Below the pieces are notes generated by a model, which made no database searches, was not told the origin of the DNA, and saw nothing but the letters and a program-made list of their open reading frames with translations. 64,000 nt of DNA from Rhodobiaceae bacterium (GTDB lineage Bacteria; Pseudomonadota; Alphaproteobacteria; Rhizobiales; JAKPQE01). Shown here piece by piece: positions 8,652-21,066 of the stretch (its first letter is position 1; every line of letters begins with the position of its first letter). The stretch is taken from positions 1 to 64,000 of the forward strand of contig JANQEG010000087.1 of NCBI GenBank assembly GCA_028278505.1, read 5' to 3'. Made by a program: the position numbers and the translations under genes.

Positions 8652-10112
8652 CTATTCTTCCAGCATGCCGAGTTTCTTCTTCATTTCATGCTCTTCGCGG
8701 AGCCGTTTCTCCTCTTCGAGGATTTCGTTGACGGCCCGGTTCAGCGGCGACCAGCCATACCAGTGCATGTAGTCGTTGGACACGTGGAAGGCGCCCTGGA
8801 ACGCGCGCTGCTTGTATTCGAGCACGATCCAGAACAGTTCCAGTTCGATCGCCGTCTTGGCGTCGTAGTATTGCAGCAGGTCCGGACCGTATTCCCATCC
8901 CTCCGGCTTCTCGAGAATACCGTCGCGATAGAGCCCCTGGACCGCCTGGATCGCCTTGGCGAAGCGGGCGTCGACCTGCTTGATGATGTCATCGGAGGCG
9001 ACGAAGAACCCGTCGATCATGCCCTTCGCGTGACAATTGTTGCAGATCGCCTTCATCCGGTCGCGTTCGGCATTGAACTCGTCCGGACCGCGGGCGACCT
9101 GGGCCTGCAGCACGACCTCGACGGCGCGGGTGGTCAGTTGCAGCCCGTCGTCGAGAAGTCCCGCCGCCTGCAGGATCAGCGCCCGGTTGAAGGTCCATTG
9201 CGGATCGTCGTCGACATCGACGTAATTGCCCGACGGCAGCGCCGAAGCGAGCTGGGTCAGATTGTCCTTCAGGGACGGTGCGACCTCGATCAGGGCCAGG
9301 ACGTTCTCCTTGGTCGGGATACGCAGGCCGAGGAAGCCCCAGGGCGTGCGGACCTCGTGATTGCCGCCATTCATGTGGCAGGTCTGACAGGTCGGTGCCC
9401 GGCCGCTTTCGGGATCGGTCTGCCAGATGATGCCGTGCTTCGAAGACGCGTACATTTCCCATTGCGGGTGGTCGAAGCCCATATGGCAGTTGGAACAGGC
9501 GCGCGGATCGAGCGCCTCCTTCTTGGAGAAGGCGTGGCGGGTGTGGCAGGCATCGCACTGGGCGTTGCCATAGCGGTATTCGCCCGCTTCCTTGCCGCCG
9601 TCATGGGTCATTTCGCTGAACCCGGACAGCGCGCCCTGCCAGCCCTTCTCGCCGATCTTGTGACAGCCGGAACAGCCGGCATAGCCCTGCTTGACGATCG
9701 AGGCGGGCTGGGCGTGCCAGGCCTGCTGCGACTTCATGGCGAACCAAGCGAGCTGGTGCTTGCCGGCCTTGAACTGCTCGACCTGATCCTTGTGGCACTT
9801 GGTGCAGGTCTTCGGCGTCGGCATTTCGGCAAGATTGTAGTCGTCCTCTTCGATATGGAGGTCGCCGTGACAATCATTGCAGCCGACATAGTCCTTGGCG
9901 TTGTCGGGACTGCCCTTCTTGCCAAGGAAGTGCTGTTTGACGATGCCGGGCGTGGACTGGATATGGCACAAAATGCAATCCTGGTCCTTGTGCTCGACCG
10001 TCACTTTGAACTTCACATCCGCGGGGTCTTCGGCGGCGGCCGCAGCGCCCACAAATGTAAAGAAAGCCGCGGCGAATGCCGCGAGCGCGATGGATATCGA
10101 TTTCGTTTGCAT
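8652..10112 (-). CDS. Octaheme c-type cytochrome, hydroxylamine oxidoreductase-like
   Basis: 486 residues with a clear Sec signal peptide (cleavage near AAAAA-ED, residue 27) and eight CxxCH haem motifs at residues 46, 78, 103, 147, 186, 206, 242 and 357. Motif number, the long helical C-terminal third with NDYMHWYGW (446-454) and the GGNHEVRTPWG segment after haem 7 fit the HAO/octaheme family. Those enzymes oxidise hydroxylamine or hydrazine, or run in reverse as nitrite or hydroxylamine reductases, in the periplasm. Tyr448 or Tyr452 could be the residue that cross-links the catalytic P460 haem in true HAO; this needs an alignment. No haoB, cytochrome c554 or cM552 gene is adjacent: it is a single-gene unit with its own ribosome site (AAGGAG) and terminator. 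Confidence 0.85.
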   Translation of the reverse strand: MQTKSISIALAAFAAAFFTFVGAAAAAEDPADVKFKVTVEHKDQDCILCHIQSTPGIVKQHFLGKKGSPDNAKDYVGCNDCHGDLHIEEDDYNLAEMPTPKTCTKCHKDQVEQFKAGKHQLAWFAMKSQQAWHAQPASIVKQGYAGCSGCHKIGEKGWQGALSGFSEMTHDGGKEAGEYRYGNAQCDACHTRHAFSKKEALDPRACSNCHMGFDHPQWEMYASSKHGIIWQTDPESGRAPTCQTCHMNGGNHEVRTPWGFLGLRIPTKENVLALIEVAPSLKDNLTQLASALPSGNYVDVDDDPQWTFNRALILQAAGLLDDGLQLTTRAVEVVLQAQVARGPDEFNAERDRMKAICNNCHAKGMIDGFFVASDDIIKQVDARFAKAIQAVQGLYRDGILEKPEGWEYGPDLLQYYDAKTAIELELFWIVLEYKQRAFQGAFHVSNDYMHWYGWSPLNRAVNEILEEEKRLREEHEMKKKLGMLEE

Positions 10113-10471
10113 GGCTCCTTCCCCAAAGAGCTTTATTGCGGGTGCGCAACACTGCGATACGCAAAATTAAGTAATTCTAAATCGCTTTAGCTTTGATTTG
10201 GTGATGGAAACATGTGTCTTTTCAAATCGTACATGAAGTATATTCGAATAAATCGAAATATTACTTTATCCGCATAACACGGAGTCGCGAAAACGGCCTT
10301 GACGATGGTCAATTCCGCTTTTTAACCTATTGAATTCGTTAGATATTTCTAGGAGCGGCAGATTATCGCATGCGGAAGAAAATTGCGCCGCCATCGCGGC
10401 GTCCGCCGGGGCGGCGGCGGTTCGGGGCGCCGGCTGTGCCGTAGCGATTGTCGTGATCGTTGTCCGGCCGG
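10113..10471. other. AT-rich upstream region of the cytochrome gene
   Basis: This 359-base gap is conspicuously AT-rich between about 10160 and 10345, unlike its surroundings. It must hold the promoter of the octaheme cytochrome, which reads leftwards. It contains one perfect FNR-type palindrome (listed separately). No coding sequence is supported. Confidence 0.6.
10299..10312. promoter_or_regulatory. Possible FNR/FixK/NnrR-type binding site
   Basis: TTGAC-GATG-GTCAA is a perfect inverted repeat fitting the TTGA-N6-TCAA pattern recognised by FNR/CRP-family regulators of low-oxygen and nitrogen-oxide response. It sits 187 bases upstream of the octaheme cytochrome start. The next gene to the right also reads leftwards and ends at 10472, so the only promoter this site can serve nearby is that of the cytochrome. 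Confidence 0.55.
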
Positions 10472-11698
10472 CTACGCGGCCGAACGGTCGACCTCGAAGA
10501 TCTCCTGCAGTCCGGGAATGCCCTTCAGCGGATAGGCGCCGAGATAGCGCGTGGGGATGTCGTTGAGCCGGGCGGCCAGGGGCTTGGACAAGAGCATCGG
10601 CCGGTTCAGCGTGCCGCAGAGATCGGCGATGCGGCTGGCCATGTTGACGTCGCGGCCGATCATGGTGAAATCGAGGCGCGTGCCCGAACCGACATTGCCG
10701 TAGGCGACGCGGCCGAAATGGAGCGCGGTGCCGACCGAGAAGTGCTGCGCGTCGGCGTCTTCATTGGCGATCCGGACATTGTGGGCGATCTCGTTGGCGG
10801 CGGCGAGCGCGGCGCGGCAGGCGGTGCCGGTGGCGCCTTCCTTGGCGCGGATCATGGCGAGCACGCCGTCGCCGATGAACTTCACGACCTCGCCGCCGGC
10901 GGTCTCCACGGCGGAGACGACGCAGTCATAATAGCGGTTGAGCAGGTGCGTCACCTCCTCGTCGCTGCGGCCCAGCGAAAGCTCGGTGTAGCCGCGCATG
11001 TCGATGAACAGGATGGCGGCGCGGATGCGCTTGACCTCGCCGCGGCGCACCGCGCCCTCGAGGATCAGCTTTTGCGGTTCTTCGCCGACATAATAGCCGA
11101 GCACCTCGCGCTGCATGCGGTAGAGCGCCATGATCTCCAGGAGATTGCCGAAGGCCGGCAGGACGAGATTGAGGCAGGCGATGTCGGCGCGGCTGAAGCC
11201 GTCGGCGGCCCGGGTCGCCAGGGTGACGCCGTTGCTCATGCCGTTGCAGAAGAAGACCGGAATGCAGAAATAGTCGGTGTAACCGTCGTCCTTGAGTTCC
11301 TGCACGATGCCGAACAGCTCGGGATCGGCGGTCTGCGGATTGAACCGGACCCATTCGCGGGTTTCATAGGCCTGATAGAACGGGCTCCTCAGATAGCCTT
11401 CGGCCGGCTCCGAGGTGTAGGGAAACGGTATGCTGTGGGCCGGCTTGTCGTGTTCCCAGTAGCGGGCGACGGCGCCGAACTCGGAATGAAGGACGCGGAC
11501 GACGACGCTGACCCGCGCGACCGGCACGCCGGCGGCGACGAGGCGGGTGCAAAAGCCGTCGACAATGGCGTCCGGATTGTTCGAGAAGCGGGCGTTGCCG
11601 GTGGCCCAGGCGATCAGATCGAGGCAGGCCTTGCGCCGCGCCGGCGGCAGGTCGTCGAGATTCTTCATGAGGGACGGCGTGTCGATGGTGTCTTGCAT
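10472..11698 (-). CDS. Adenylate/guanylate cyclase (class III) with N-terminal sensor region
   Basis: 408 residues. The C-terminal half is a class III catalytic domain: AAILFIDMRGYTELS (metal-binding Asp of FIDMRG), VVKFIGDGVLAMI with the second Asp, and the GSGTRLDFTMIGRDVNMASRI stretch with the transition-state Asn/Arg region. It should make cAMP (or cGMP) in the cytoplasm. The N-terminal about 200 residues are a soluble region conserved with Rhizobiales cyclases that probably senses a signal. There are no membrane segments. Two genes upstream on the same strand (hydrolase, methyltransferase) are not closely spaced with it, so it is likely transcribed alone. Confidence 0.9.
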   Translation of the reverse strand: MQDTIDTPSLMKNLDDLPPARRKACLDLIAWATGNARFSNNPDAIVDGFCTRLVAAGVPVARVSVVVRVLHSEFGAVARYWEHDKPAHSIPFPYTSEPAEGYLRSPFYQAYETREWVRFNPQTADPELFGIVQELKDDGYTDYFCIPVFFCNGMSNGVTLATRAADGFSRADIACLNLVLPAFGNLLEIMALYRMQREVLGYYVGEEPQKLILEGAVRRGEVKRIRAAILFIDMRGYTELSLGRSDEEVTHLLNRYYDCVVSAVETAGGEVVKFIGDGVLAMIRAKEGATGTACRAALAAANEIAHNVRIANEDADAQHFSVGTALHFGRVAYGNVGSGTRLDFTMIGRDVNMASRIADLCGTLNRPMLLSKPLAARLNDIPTRYLGAYPLKGIPGLQEIFEVDRSAA

Positions 11699-11840
11699 GG
11701 CGGGTCAATTGATCCTGATATCCGGCTTCGCCCAGGTCACCGATCGCGGCGGCAGCCGCGCGACCGCTGCCGATTGCCGACAATGTAGGACAAAACTTGC
11801 CCTTTGAAAGTCTTGCCGACAATGCAATCGGCCAATCCGG

Positions 11841-12740
11841 CTATTCGGCCAGGAATTCGGCAATCGCGTCGCCGGCATCCTCGGCGTAGAAGTCGAGGAA
11901 GAAGTGATCGGCGTCCTCGATGACGGCGAGGCGTATGCGCGCGCCGTCGGCGATCGGCTCGACCGCTTCAACGAGGTTTTTGACGACCGTGTCGGCGGAA
12001 CCGGCGATCACCAGCACCGGCACCTTGATCGCTTGAAGCAGGTTCGGTGTGTGAAAGCGCGGATCGGGCGTGTAGGCCGAGACGATCGCCGCGGCGCTCG
12101 CCGAGGTGTCGCGGCAATAGTAAAGGCCGATATTGTCGATCAGCTCGTCGCCCTTGCCGGCAGCGACCATGGCGTTGGCGCGGGCCAGCAGGTCGGCGAG
12201 CGGCAGGCCATGGGTCTGTTCGTAACCGGCCGCGGCCCGTGCCTCTTCCCATGTGGCCGGCGCCAGCAGCACGACCTTGTCGATCGCCGGATCGGGCCGT
12301 TCGGCGGCGAACCAGGCGGTGTGGTTGCCACCGCGGGAATGGCCCATCAGCGCGACCTTGCTCGCGCCCTGTTGCTTCAGCCAGGCGAGCCAGGCGCCGA
12401 TCTCGTCGAGCGCGTCGGTGTGCCGGTGCGTGTGGGGCCGGGCGCAGTCATACATGCCCGTCCGGTTGTCGACACCGTAGCTGAGCGAGATCGCCAGCGA
12501 GGAGAGGCCGCGCTCGGCGAGCACGGTCTGCATGGTCCGGATGATCTCCATGCCGTTATGGGCGAGCGTCCCGTGGGTGATGAGCACCGCGCCGTCGGCG
12601 AGCGACTTGCCGTCTGCGGTGACGACATGGCCGTTCAGTTTGAGGTCGTTGTGCGTAATCGAGACGTCTTCGGCTGCGGCCGGGGTGGCCGAAACGAGGA
12701 GGAGGATGGCGAGGCGGACGAGAAAGTTAGGCAGGCGCAT
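11841..12740 (-). CDS. Exported alpha/beta hydrolase (DUF3530/dienelactone hydrolase-like)
   Basis: 299 residues with a signal peptide (residues 1-23, ending PAAA). The nucleophile elbow GHSRGG (near residue 132), ITHGTLAHNGME oxyanion region, a late Asp in IAGSADTVV and the catalytic His in EDADHFF form a complete alpha/beta-hydrolase triad. The substrate is unknown; secretion suggests an esterase or peptidase acting in the envelope. The gene stands between the cyclase and the methyltransferase with gaps of about 140 and 80 bases and no shared operon signal. Confidence 0.8.
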   Translation of the reverse strand: MRLPNFLVRLAILLLVSATPAAAEDVSITHNDLKLNGHVVTADGKSLADGAVLITHGTLAHNGMEIIRTMQTVLAERGLSSLAISLSYGVDNRTGMYDCARPHTHRHTDALDEIGAWLAWLKQQGASKVALMGHSRGGNHTAWFAAERPDPAIDKVVLLAPATWEEARAAAGYEQTHGLPLADLLARANAMVAAGKGDELIDNIGLYYCRDTSASAAAIVSAYTPDPRFHTPNLLQAIKVPVLVIAGSADTVVKNLVEAVEPIADGARIRLAVIEDADHFFLDFYAEDAGDAIAEFLAE

Positions 12741-12818
12741 GGGCGTTCGGTCCCGGTTTTTTAGTTGTTTCGGGAAGCCTATCGCGCGCCGGTCGGGGCG
12801 GCAATGAAGGGGGAAAGC

Positions 12819-14546
<1,728 letters not shown>

Positions 14547-14588
14547 TCAAGTGAATTGATTCGGTTTCATCATACCGAGGATAGGCAA

Positions 14589-14699
14589 ATGGCCAAAGCA
14601 AGCGGTGGCGGGAGGAATTTCCGCAGTGCAAAGACCGGCCAGTTCGTGACCGATAGGTACGCAAAAACCCATCCGTCGACGACGATCAAGGATAGCTGA
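14589..14699 (+). CDS. Conserved 36-residue protein of unknown function
   Basis: A very short ORF starting MAKASGGGRNFRSAKTG and ending in TTIKDS. It matches a small, basic Gly/Ser-rich family that recurs in many Gram-negative genomes, usually annotated as hypothetical; I know of no assigned function. GAGG at 14577-14580 lies eight bases before the ATG. It is divergent from the methyltransferase gene with a 99-base gap, so they share a promoter region and possibly a history as one mobile or defence unit. Confidence 0.7.
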   Translation: MAKASGGGRNFRSAKTGQFVTDRYAKTHPSTTIKDS

Positions 14700-15091
14700 T
14701 CGCCGCGCGAATTGTGGAACTTGAGGAGCGGGTTCAGGTTAGCCCGCCTGCCGAAAGAAGAAGTGGAGCTTTTTGTCATTGCGAGCCGGCCGAGAGGCCG
14801 AGGCGGCGATCCCGGCTGAGTATGCCGCTGGTTTACCCTCCCCCTTGCGGGGAGGGTGGACGGCGCGTGAGCGCCGGCCGGGTGGGGGTTTTGAGTGGTG
14901 CCTTCGCCATCCACCGGCGTTGTTGTGTTTTCAATTGACCCCCCTCCCTAACCCTCCCCCGCAAGGGGGGAGGGAACAGTCTTTCGCCAGCGGCGCAAAG
15001 CCCTCTCCCCGCCGGGGAGAGGGTTGGGTGGAGGGGGGGGAAAGTAAATTAATTCAGAACCTTAGAATGTCACAGACGCCCGAGCCGGACC
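14700..15091. other. Intergenic region filled with palindromic repeats
   Basis: No gene. It holds a GC-rich composite repeat: arm CCCTCCCCCTTGCGGGGAGGG and trailing sequence (14835-14889), a spacer, an inverted arm (14937-14974), and a third palindrome CTCTCCCC-GCC-GGGGAGAG (15003-15021). The first two arms recur in reverse orientation at 22546-22684. Confidence 0.75.
14835..15040. repeat. Composite CTCCCC/GGGGAG palindromic repeat
   Basis: Two facing arms and a third palindrome as described for this gap. The segment GGACGGCGCGTGAGCGCCGG (14857-14876) is found again as its reverse complement near 22640-22660, proving that the similarity extends beyond the simple palindromes. Confidence 0.8.
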
Positions 15092-17119
<2,028 letters not shown>

Positions 17120-17339
17120 GCGATTGCTCCACTTTGCCGATACGGCACCGATACGGCGCCAGAGCGCCGACCGCGACCGGATCACGACATCATGGGCGCC
17201 CGCCGGCGAATCCTTAATCGCCGCGCGTCGCCCGTTTTCTCAAGAAATAGCCGCAACCCGTTAAACCGCGATTAACCTTGTGCCGGCCGTTCTGCTCCCC
17301 TTCGCCGGGGCGTACCGCAAACGCGCCCGGCCTGTCTAA

Positions 17340-19247
17340 TCAAAAAGTCCGTGCCGGACGCCCCGACCTTTCGCCAAATCCCTCAACGAGTGCTTCGGTG
17401 CCTTCGGTCTTGGCCAGTTCGCTGCGAATATCCAGGAGATTGGCCCAATTTTCGTCACTCGGATCGTTGGCGTAGGAAAGCTCGGCCGCCCTGAGTTCCT
17501 TATGTAATACTCGCGTGCGGTTGTGCAAGGCGAGAGACTGGCGCCAGGCCTGCTCGGCATCGGCATCGTCGGCCTCGGCGGTGGCGTGCCAGTCGCGGCA
17601 GGCGGCGATGCGGCCGTCGATCCGTCCCAGAAGCTCCTCGAAGCCCTGGCCGACGATGGCGGCGCGGAATGCGGCCGCGTCGATGTCGTGGCGGTCGGCG
17701 GCGATCTCGACGATCGCCGCGCGCAACCGGTCGAGCTCGCGGCTGCCGAATTCGAGTTCGGCAATCTCCTCGATGTGGTGGGCGATGAGCCGCGGATGGT
17801 TGATGATGGCGCCGAGCAGCACCGCCTCGCGGGCGGAAATGGCGACATGGAAATTGCGCGACACCGCCGGGCTGTTGAGCAGGCTGGTGCTGGCGGCGAT
17901 CGGCACGGCTGCGAAACGGCGCCGGTTGCGGCCGCGGCCGCGCCGGAATTCGCCCGGCCGGTCGGAGCCGAAGGTTGCCTGCAGCCGCTCGCGGATCGCC
18001 TGGGCGTAATGGCGGCGGACCGCGTCGTCGCGGATCTGGCGGACGATGTCGTTGAGCCGGGCCTCGAGTGCTGCCCGCCGCTCCGGCGTGTCAAAAATGC
18101 CGGCCTCGGCCTCGCGGCGCCACAGCATGTCGGCGAGCGGGCGGGCATGCTCAAGAATGTCCTCGATCGCCGGGCGGCCGCCGGCGCGGACGACGTCGTC
18201 GGGATCCTGGCCTTCGGGCAGCATGGCGAAGCGCAGGCTCTTGCCGGGTGCGAGCATCGGCAGCGCGGTGTCGACGGCGCGGGCCGCGGCGCGCATTCCG
18301 GCCGCATCGCCGTCGAAGCAGAGCACCGGTTCGTCGCTCATGCGCCACAGCAGCGTCATCTGATCGCCGGTCAGTGCCGTGCCGAGCGGCGCCACCGCCG
18401 CCTCATAGCCGGCCGCGACCATGGCGATCACGTCGATATAGCCCTCGACCGCGACCACCGTCTGTCCGTTGAAAGCAGCGCTGCGGGCGCCGGCGCCGTT
18501 GTAGAGCACGAAGCTCTTGTGAAACAGCGGCGTTTCCGGCGAGTTCAGGTATTTCGCCGGGATATCGGCCGACATCGCCCGGCCGCCGAAGGCGATCACC
18601 CGGCCCTTCAGATCGGTGATCGGGAAGATCACCCGGTCGCGGAACCGGTCGAAGGGAACCGGGATGTCGTCGCCGTGGACGACGAGGCCGGTCTCGATCA
18701 ACTGCTCGCGGGAAACGCCCTTGCCGGCGAGAAAGGTTTTCAGCGCCGAGCGGTCATTGGGCGCATAGCCGAGGCGGAAGCGGGCCTGCAGGTCGGGGCC
18801 GATGCCGCGTCCGGCGAGATAGCCGCGGGCGGCGGCACCGTCGCGTTCCTGCAGCCTGGCCTCGAAAAAGCCGGTGGCAAGTTCCATTACATCGAAGAGG
18901 CTGGCGCGCTTTTCCTCGCGCTCGGCGGCCTTCGGGTCGGGCGCCGGCAGCGGCACGCCGGCCTCGCCGGCCAGACGCTCCACAACTTCGGGGAAGCTGA
19001 GGCCCTCGGTCTCGGTGACGAATTTGAACATGTCGCCGGAGGCGCCGCAGCCGAAGCACTTGTATCTGCCGCGGCGGTCGTCGACGTGAAAGGACGGGGT
19101 CTTTTCCGAATGGAACGGGCAGCACGCCCAATAGTCGCCCTTGGCCGGCTGCGATTTGCGCCGGTCCCAGGTGACGCGGCGGCCGGCAACGTCCGAGATC
19201 GGCAGCCGGGCGCGGATTTCATCGAGGAGGGCGGGGGAGAATCGCAT
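17340..19247 (-). CDS. dnaG: DNA primase
   Basis: 635 residues from the ATG at 19245-19247. The N-terminal CHC2 zinc ribbon has ligands C43, H46, C64 and C67 (CCPFHSEKTPSFHV, YKCFGCGASGD). The RNA-polymerase core (RFRLGYAPN, RVIAFGGRAM, KYLNSPETPLFHKS) and the TOPRIM metal site (VAVEGYIDVIAM, CFDGDAAGMRA) are intact. The C-terminal about 200 residues form the helicase-binding domain. It primes replication with DnaB. It lies directly upstream of rpoD; carA and yqeY are further up, the order usual for Rhizobiales. Confidence 0.97.
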   Translation of the reverse strand: MRFSPALLDEIRARLPISDVAGRRVTWDRRKSQPAKGDYWACCPFHSEKTPSFHVDDRRGRYKCFGCGASGDMFKFVTETEGLSFPEVVERLAGEAGVPLPAPDPKAAEREEKRASLFDVMELATGFFEARLQERDGAAARGYLAGRGIGPDLQARFRLGYAPNDRSALKTFLAGKGVSREQLIETGLVVHGDDIPVPFDRFRDRVIFPITDLKGRVIAFGGRAMSADIPAKYLNSPETPLFHKSFVLYNGAGARSAAFNGQTVVAVEGYIDVIAMVAAGYEAAVAPLGTALTGDQMTLLWRMSDEPVLCFDGDAAGMRAAARAVDTALPMLAPGKSLRFAMLPEGQDPDDVVRAGGRPAIEDILEHARPLADMLWRREAEAGIFDTPERRAALEARLNDIVRQIRDDAVRRHYAQAIRERLQATFGSDRPGEFRRGRGRNRRRFAAVPIAASTSLLNSPAVSRNFHVAISAREAVLLGAIINHPRLIAHHIEEIAELEFGSRELDRLRAAIVEIAADRHDIDAAAFRAAIVGQGFEELLGRIDGRIAACRDWHATAEADDADAEQAWRQSLALHNRTRVLHKELRAAELSYANDPSDENWANLLDIRSELAKTEGTEALVEGFGERSGRPARTF

Positions 19248-19376
19248 GTCCCCAAGGTAGAGCCGATACGGGACCGTTTCCAGCGGCGGCGACCGCGACC
19301 GGCCGTTGTCACCGTAATCCACCGATGCTGCGGGAGCGTATCGGATTCGGGCGGGCCTTTAGCCTGCACGCCGACC

Positions 19377-19586
19377 ATGGCCGAACTGAAGGCGATGGGT
19401 GTCAACTATATCGCCCCGCCGATGTGGATGCTGGTCGCCGTCGAGGGCGGCAAGATCGTGCCGTTCGCCTATACACAGCATGGTAGGGGGCGTTGGCGCG
19501 AGCGTAACGCAGCAATGTCGCGGCAGTCCCTTCTCCCACGTCATCACCGGGCTTGTCCCGGTGATCCACAGGGCCTAACAGCCTGA
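19377..19586 (+). CDS. Short hypothetical ORF whose tail is a REP repeat
   Basis: The first about 36 codons (MAELKAMGVNYIAPPMW...) have strong coding-type codon use with GC third positions. From about 19490 the frame loses that character and runs into a family-2 palindrome (19539-19570), which supplies the last codons and the stop. This looks like a small gene or gene remnant interrupted or extended by a repeat insertion. No family is recognised, and no strong ribosome site precedes the ATG. Confidence 0.3.
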   Translation: MAELKAMGVNYIAPPMWMLVAVEGGKIVPFAYTQHGRGRWRERNAAMSRQSLLPRHHRACPGDPQGLTA

Positions 19587-19630
19587 AAACAAAGTTATTT
19601 TGGATTGCCGGGACAAGCCCGGCAATGACG
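19539..19630. repeat. REPIN-like inverted pair, family 2
   Basis: 19539-19570 carries CACCGGGCTTGTCCCGGTG within a GTCA...TCCA frame. 19601-19630 is the reverse version (TGGATTGCCGGGACAAGC...). The arms are about 30 bases apart. Confidence 0.85.
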
Positions 19631-20054
19631 CCTTAAGTGGGGCGGCATCTTTCGCGCAAACGCCCACACCACCCACCGCTCCCGCGAAAGCGGGAGCCTA
19701 ATGCCCCGCTCGACAGGGGATGTCGGGCGCGATCCGGGCAATCTCTCGAAGTTATTATTTGGACCAGGAATTTGTCGCTCGCGCCAATGGTTCGCCGCTT
19801 TCGCGGGGAAGGTGCGGATGGGGAGGCAAAGGGGCAATCCGGCACGTTCGCGGCGGGCAACGGATAACAAGGACAAGCCCGTGGCCGCCCGTATGCACGG
19901 CGCCGGCGCTCCCGTTTCGATAAACCGATTTTGATCGTCCCGACGCGCGAGAGACTATTGTCCGCACCGGTCCGGGCTATAATTCTCACTCAAAGCCACC
20001 CGCGTGCTGCGGCCGTCCGGCTTGCCGCGCGGGGGATTTCGGAGACGGGAGTCG
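19587..20054. other. Repeat-filled intergenic region
   Basis: It contains the second arm of the family-2 pair above, then a family-1 inverted pair (19668-19706 and 19783-19814), and the promoter region of the small secreted protein. No gene is supported. Confidence 0.7.
19668..19814. repeat. REPIN-like inverted pair, family 1
   Basis: 19668-19706 reads as the reverse form (CCGCTCCCGCGAAAGCGGGAG) and 19783-19814 as the forward form (CAATGGTTCGCCGC-TTTC-GCGGGGAAGGTG). The spacer is about 75 bases. Confidence 0.8.
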
Positions 20055-20360
20055 ATGATGCGGATGTTATTCCTGACCCTGGCGCTGGTTCTGGCGTTGC
20101 CGCAGATCGCTTCGGCGCGGCCGAACACGACGCAGATGAGCTGTGCCGAGGCGCAATCGCTGGTGCAACGCAACGGCGCCATCGTCATGTCGACCGGGCG
20201 CCATACCTTTGACCGCTTCGTCGCCGACCGGCGCTATTGCCAGTTCAACGAGGTGCTGGAACGGCAGTTCGTGCCCACCGCCGACAAGCGGCACTGCTTC
20301 GTCGGCTATCGCTGCGTTGCGCCCTACAATGACGATTGCCGGTTCGGGCGGTTTTGCTGA
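20055..20360 (+). CDS. Small exported Cys-containing protein of a Rhizobiales family
   Basis: 101 residues from the ATG at 20055: a signal peptide (MMRMLFLTLALVLALPQIASA) followed by a compact domain with five or six cysteines (MSCAEAQ, RRYCQF, RHCFVGYRC, DDCRFGRFC) that probably pair in the periplasm. The pattern SCAEAQSLVQRNGAIVMSTG...YDRFV-type plus CFVGYRC recurs in many Rhizobiales small exported proteins of unknown function. GGGAG just upstream serves as ribosome site. It is an isolated gene between repeat islands. Confidence 0.8.
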   Translation: MMRMLFLTLALVLALPQIASARPNTTQMSCAEAQSLVQRNGAIVMSTGRHTFDRFVADRRYCQFNEVLERQFVPTADKRHCFVGYRCVAPYNDDCRFGRFC

Positions 20361-20450
20361 CCGGTCGGGCGCACGCCCGGCGCGGCGGCTAAACTGAACT
20401 ATCCAGACTACATAAATCGCTCCGCCCGGCGTGGGGCGCAAATCGCGAAC

Positions 20451-20544
20451 GTCATTGCGACCCCGGCGAAAGCCGGGGGAAGCAATCCAGGGCGTCATGC
20501 TAAGGACTGGATTGCTGCGCCGGCTGACGCCGGCTCGCGATGAC
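20451..20544. repeat. REPIN-like inverted pair, family 2 variant
   Basis: 20451-20490 reads GTCATTGCGA-CCCCGGCGAAAGCCGGGG-GAAGCAATCCAG; 20507-20544 is the reverse form CTGGATTGCT-GCGCCGGCTGACGCCGGC-TCGCGATGAC. The outer edges are exact complements while the inner palindromes differ. Confidence 0.85.
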
Positions 20545-20616
20545 GGTGGAGACGAACGCCAATCTTCGGGTTGGTGGGTCGGTTTTGGTCGCCTTTGGTA
20601 TAGTCCGCCACGGCTT

Positions 20617-21066
20617 CTATTTCAGCAATTCCTTGATCACCGCGCTCGCCTTGGCGAAATCCATCTGGCCGGGATAACGCTCCTTGAGCGCGGCCATGCA
20701 GCGGCCCATGTCGCGCATGCCGTGGGCATTAAGCTCCTCGACGATGCCGGCGCAGATTTCGCGGATGGCATCGTCGTCGAGCTGGGCCGGCAGAAACGCC
20801 GAGATGATGTCGATTTCCTCTTTCTCTTCCGCCGCCAGTTCGAGCCGGCCGGCATCCTCGTAGATCTTGGCCGATTCCTCGCGCTGCTTGATCATCTTGG
20901 CCAGCACCTGGAGGATCTCCTCGTCGTCGATACGCTCCCGGCCGTTGCTCCGGGCGGCGATGTCGCGGTCCTTGATCGCCGCATTGATCAGGCGCAACGT
21001 CGACGTTCGCCGCTTGTCCTTCTGGCGCACCGCATCGTTCAGCTCGCGAGCAAGTGTTTCGCGCAT
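20617..21066 (-). CDS. GatB/YqeY domain-containing protein
   Basis: 149 residues, the usual length of YqeY. It begins MRETLARELNDAVRQKDKRR and contains DDEEILQVLAKMIKQREES, IISAFLPAQLDD and the C-terminal KERYPGQMDFAKASAVIKELL, all typical. YqeY resembles the tRNA-binding tail of GatB; its function is not settled. It is divergent from carA with a 180-base shared promoter region, as in other Rhizobiales. The much longer open frame that includes it (to 22296) is antisense to carA and is not coding. Confidence 0.92.
   Translation of the reverse strand: MRETLARELNDAVRQKDKRRTSTLRLINAAIKDRDIAARSNGRERIDDEEILQVLAKMIKQREESAKIYEDAGRLELAAEEKEEIDIISAFLPAQLDDDAIREICAGIVEELNAHGMRDMGRCMAALKERYPGQMDFAKASAVIKELLK

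Noticed and set aside
8526-10190. 554-codon frame antisense to the octaheme cytochrome
   Set aside because: The minus strand has signal peptide and eight haem motifs; the plus frame has no domain.
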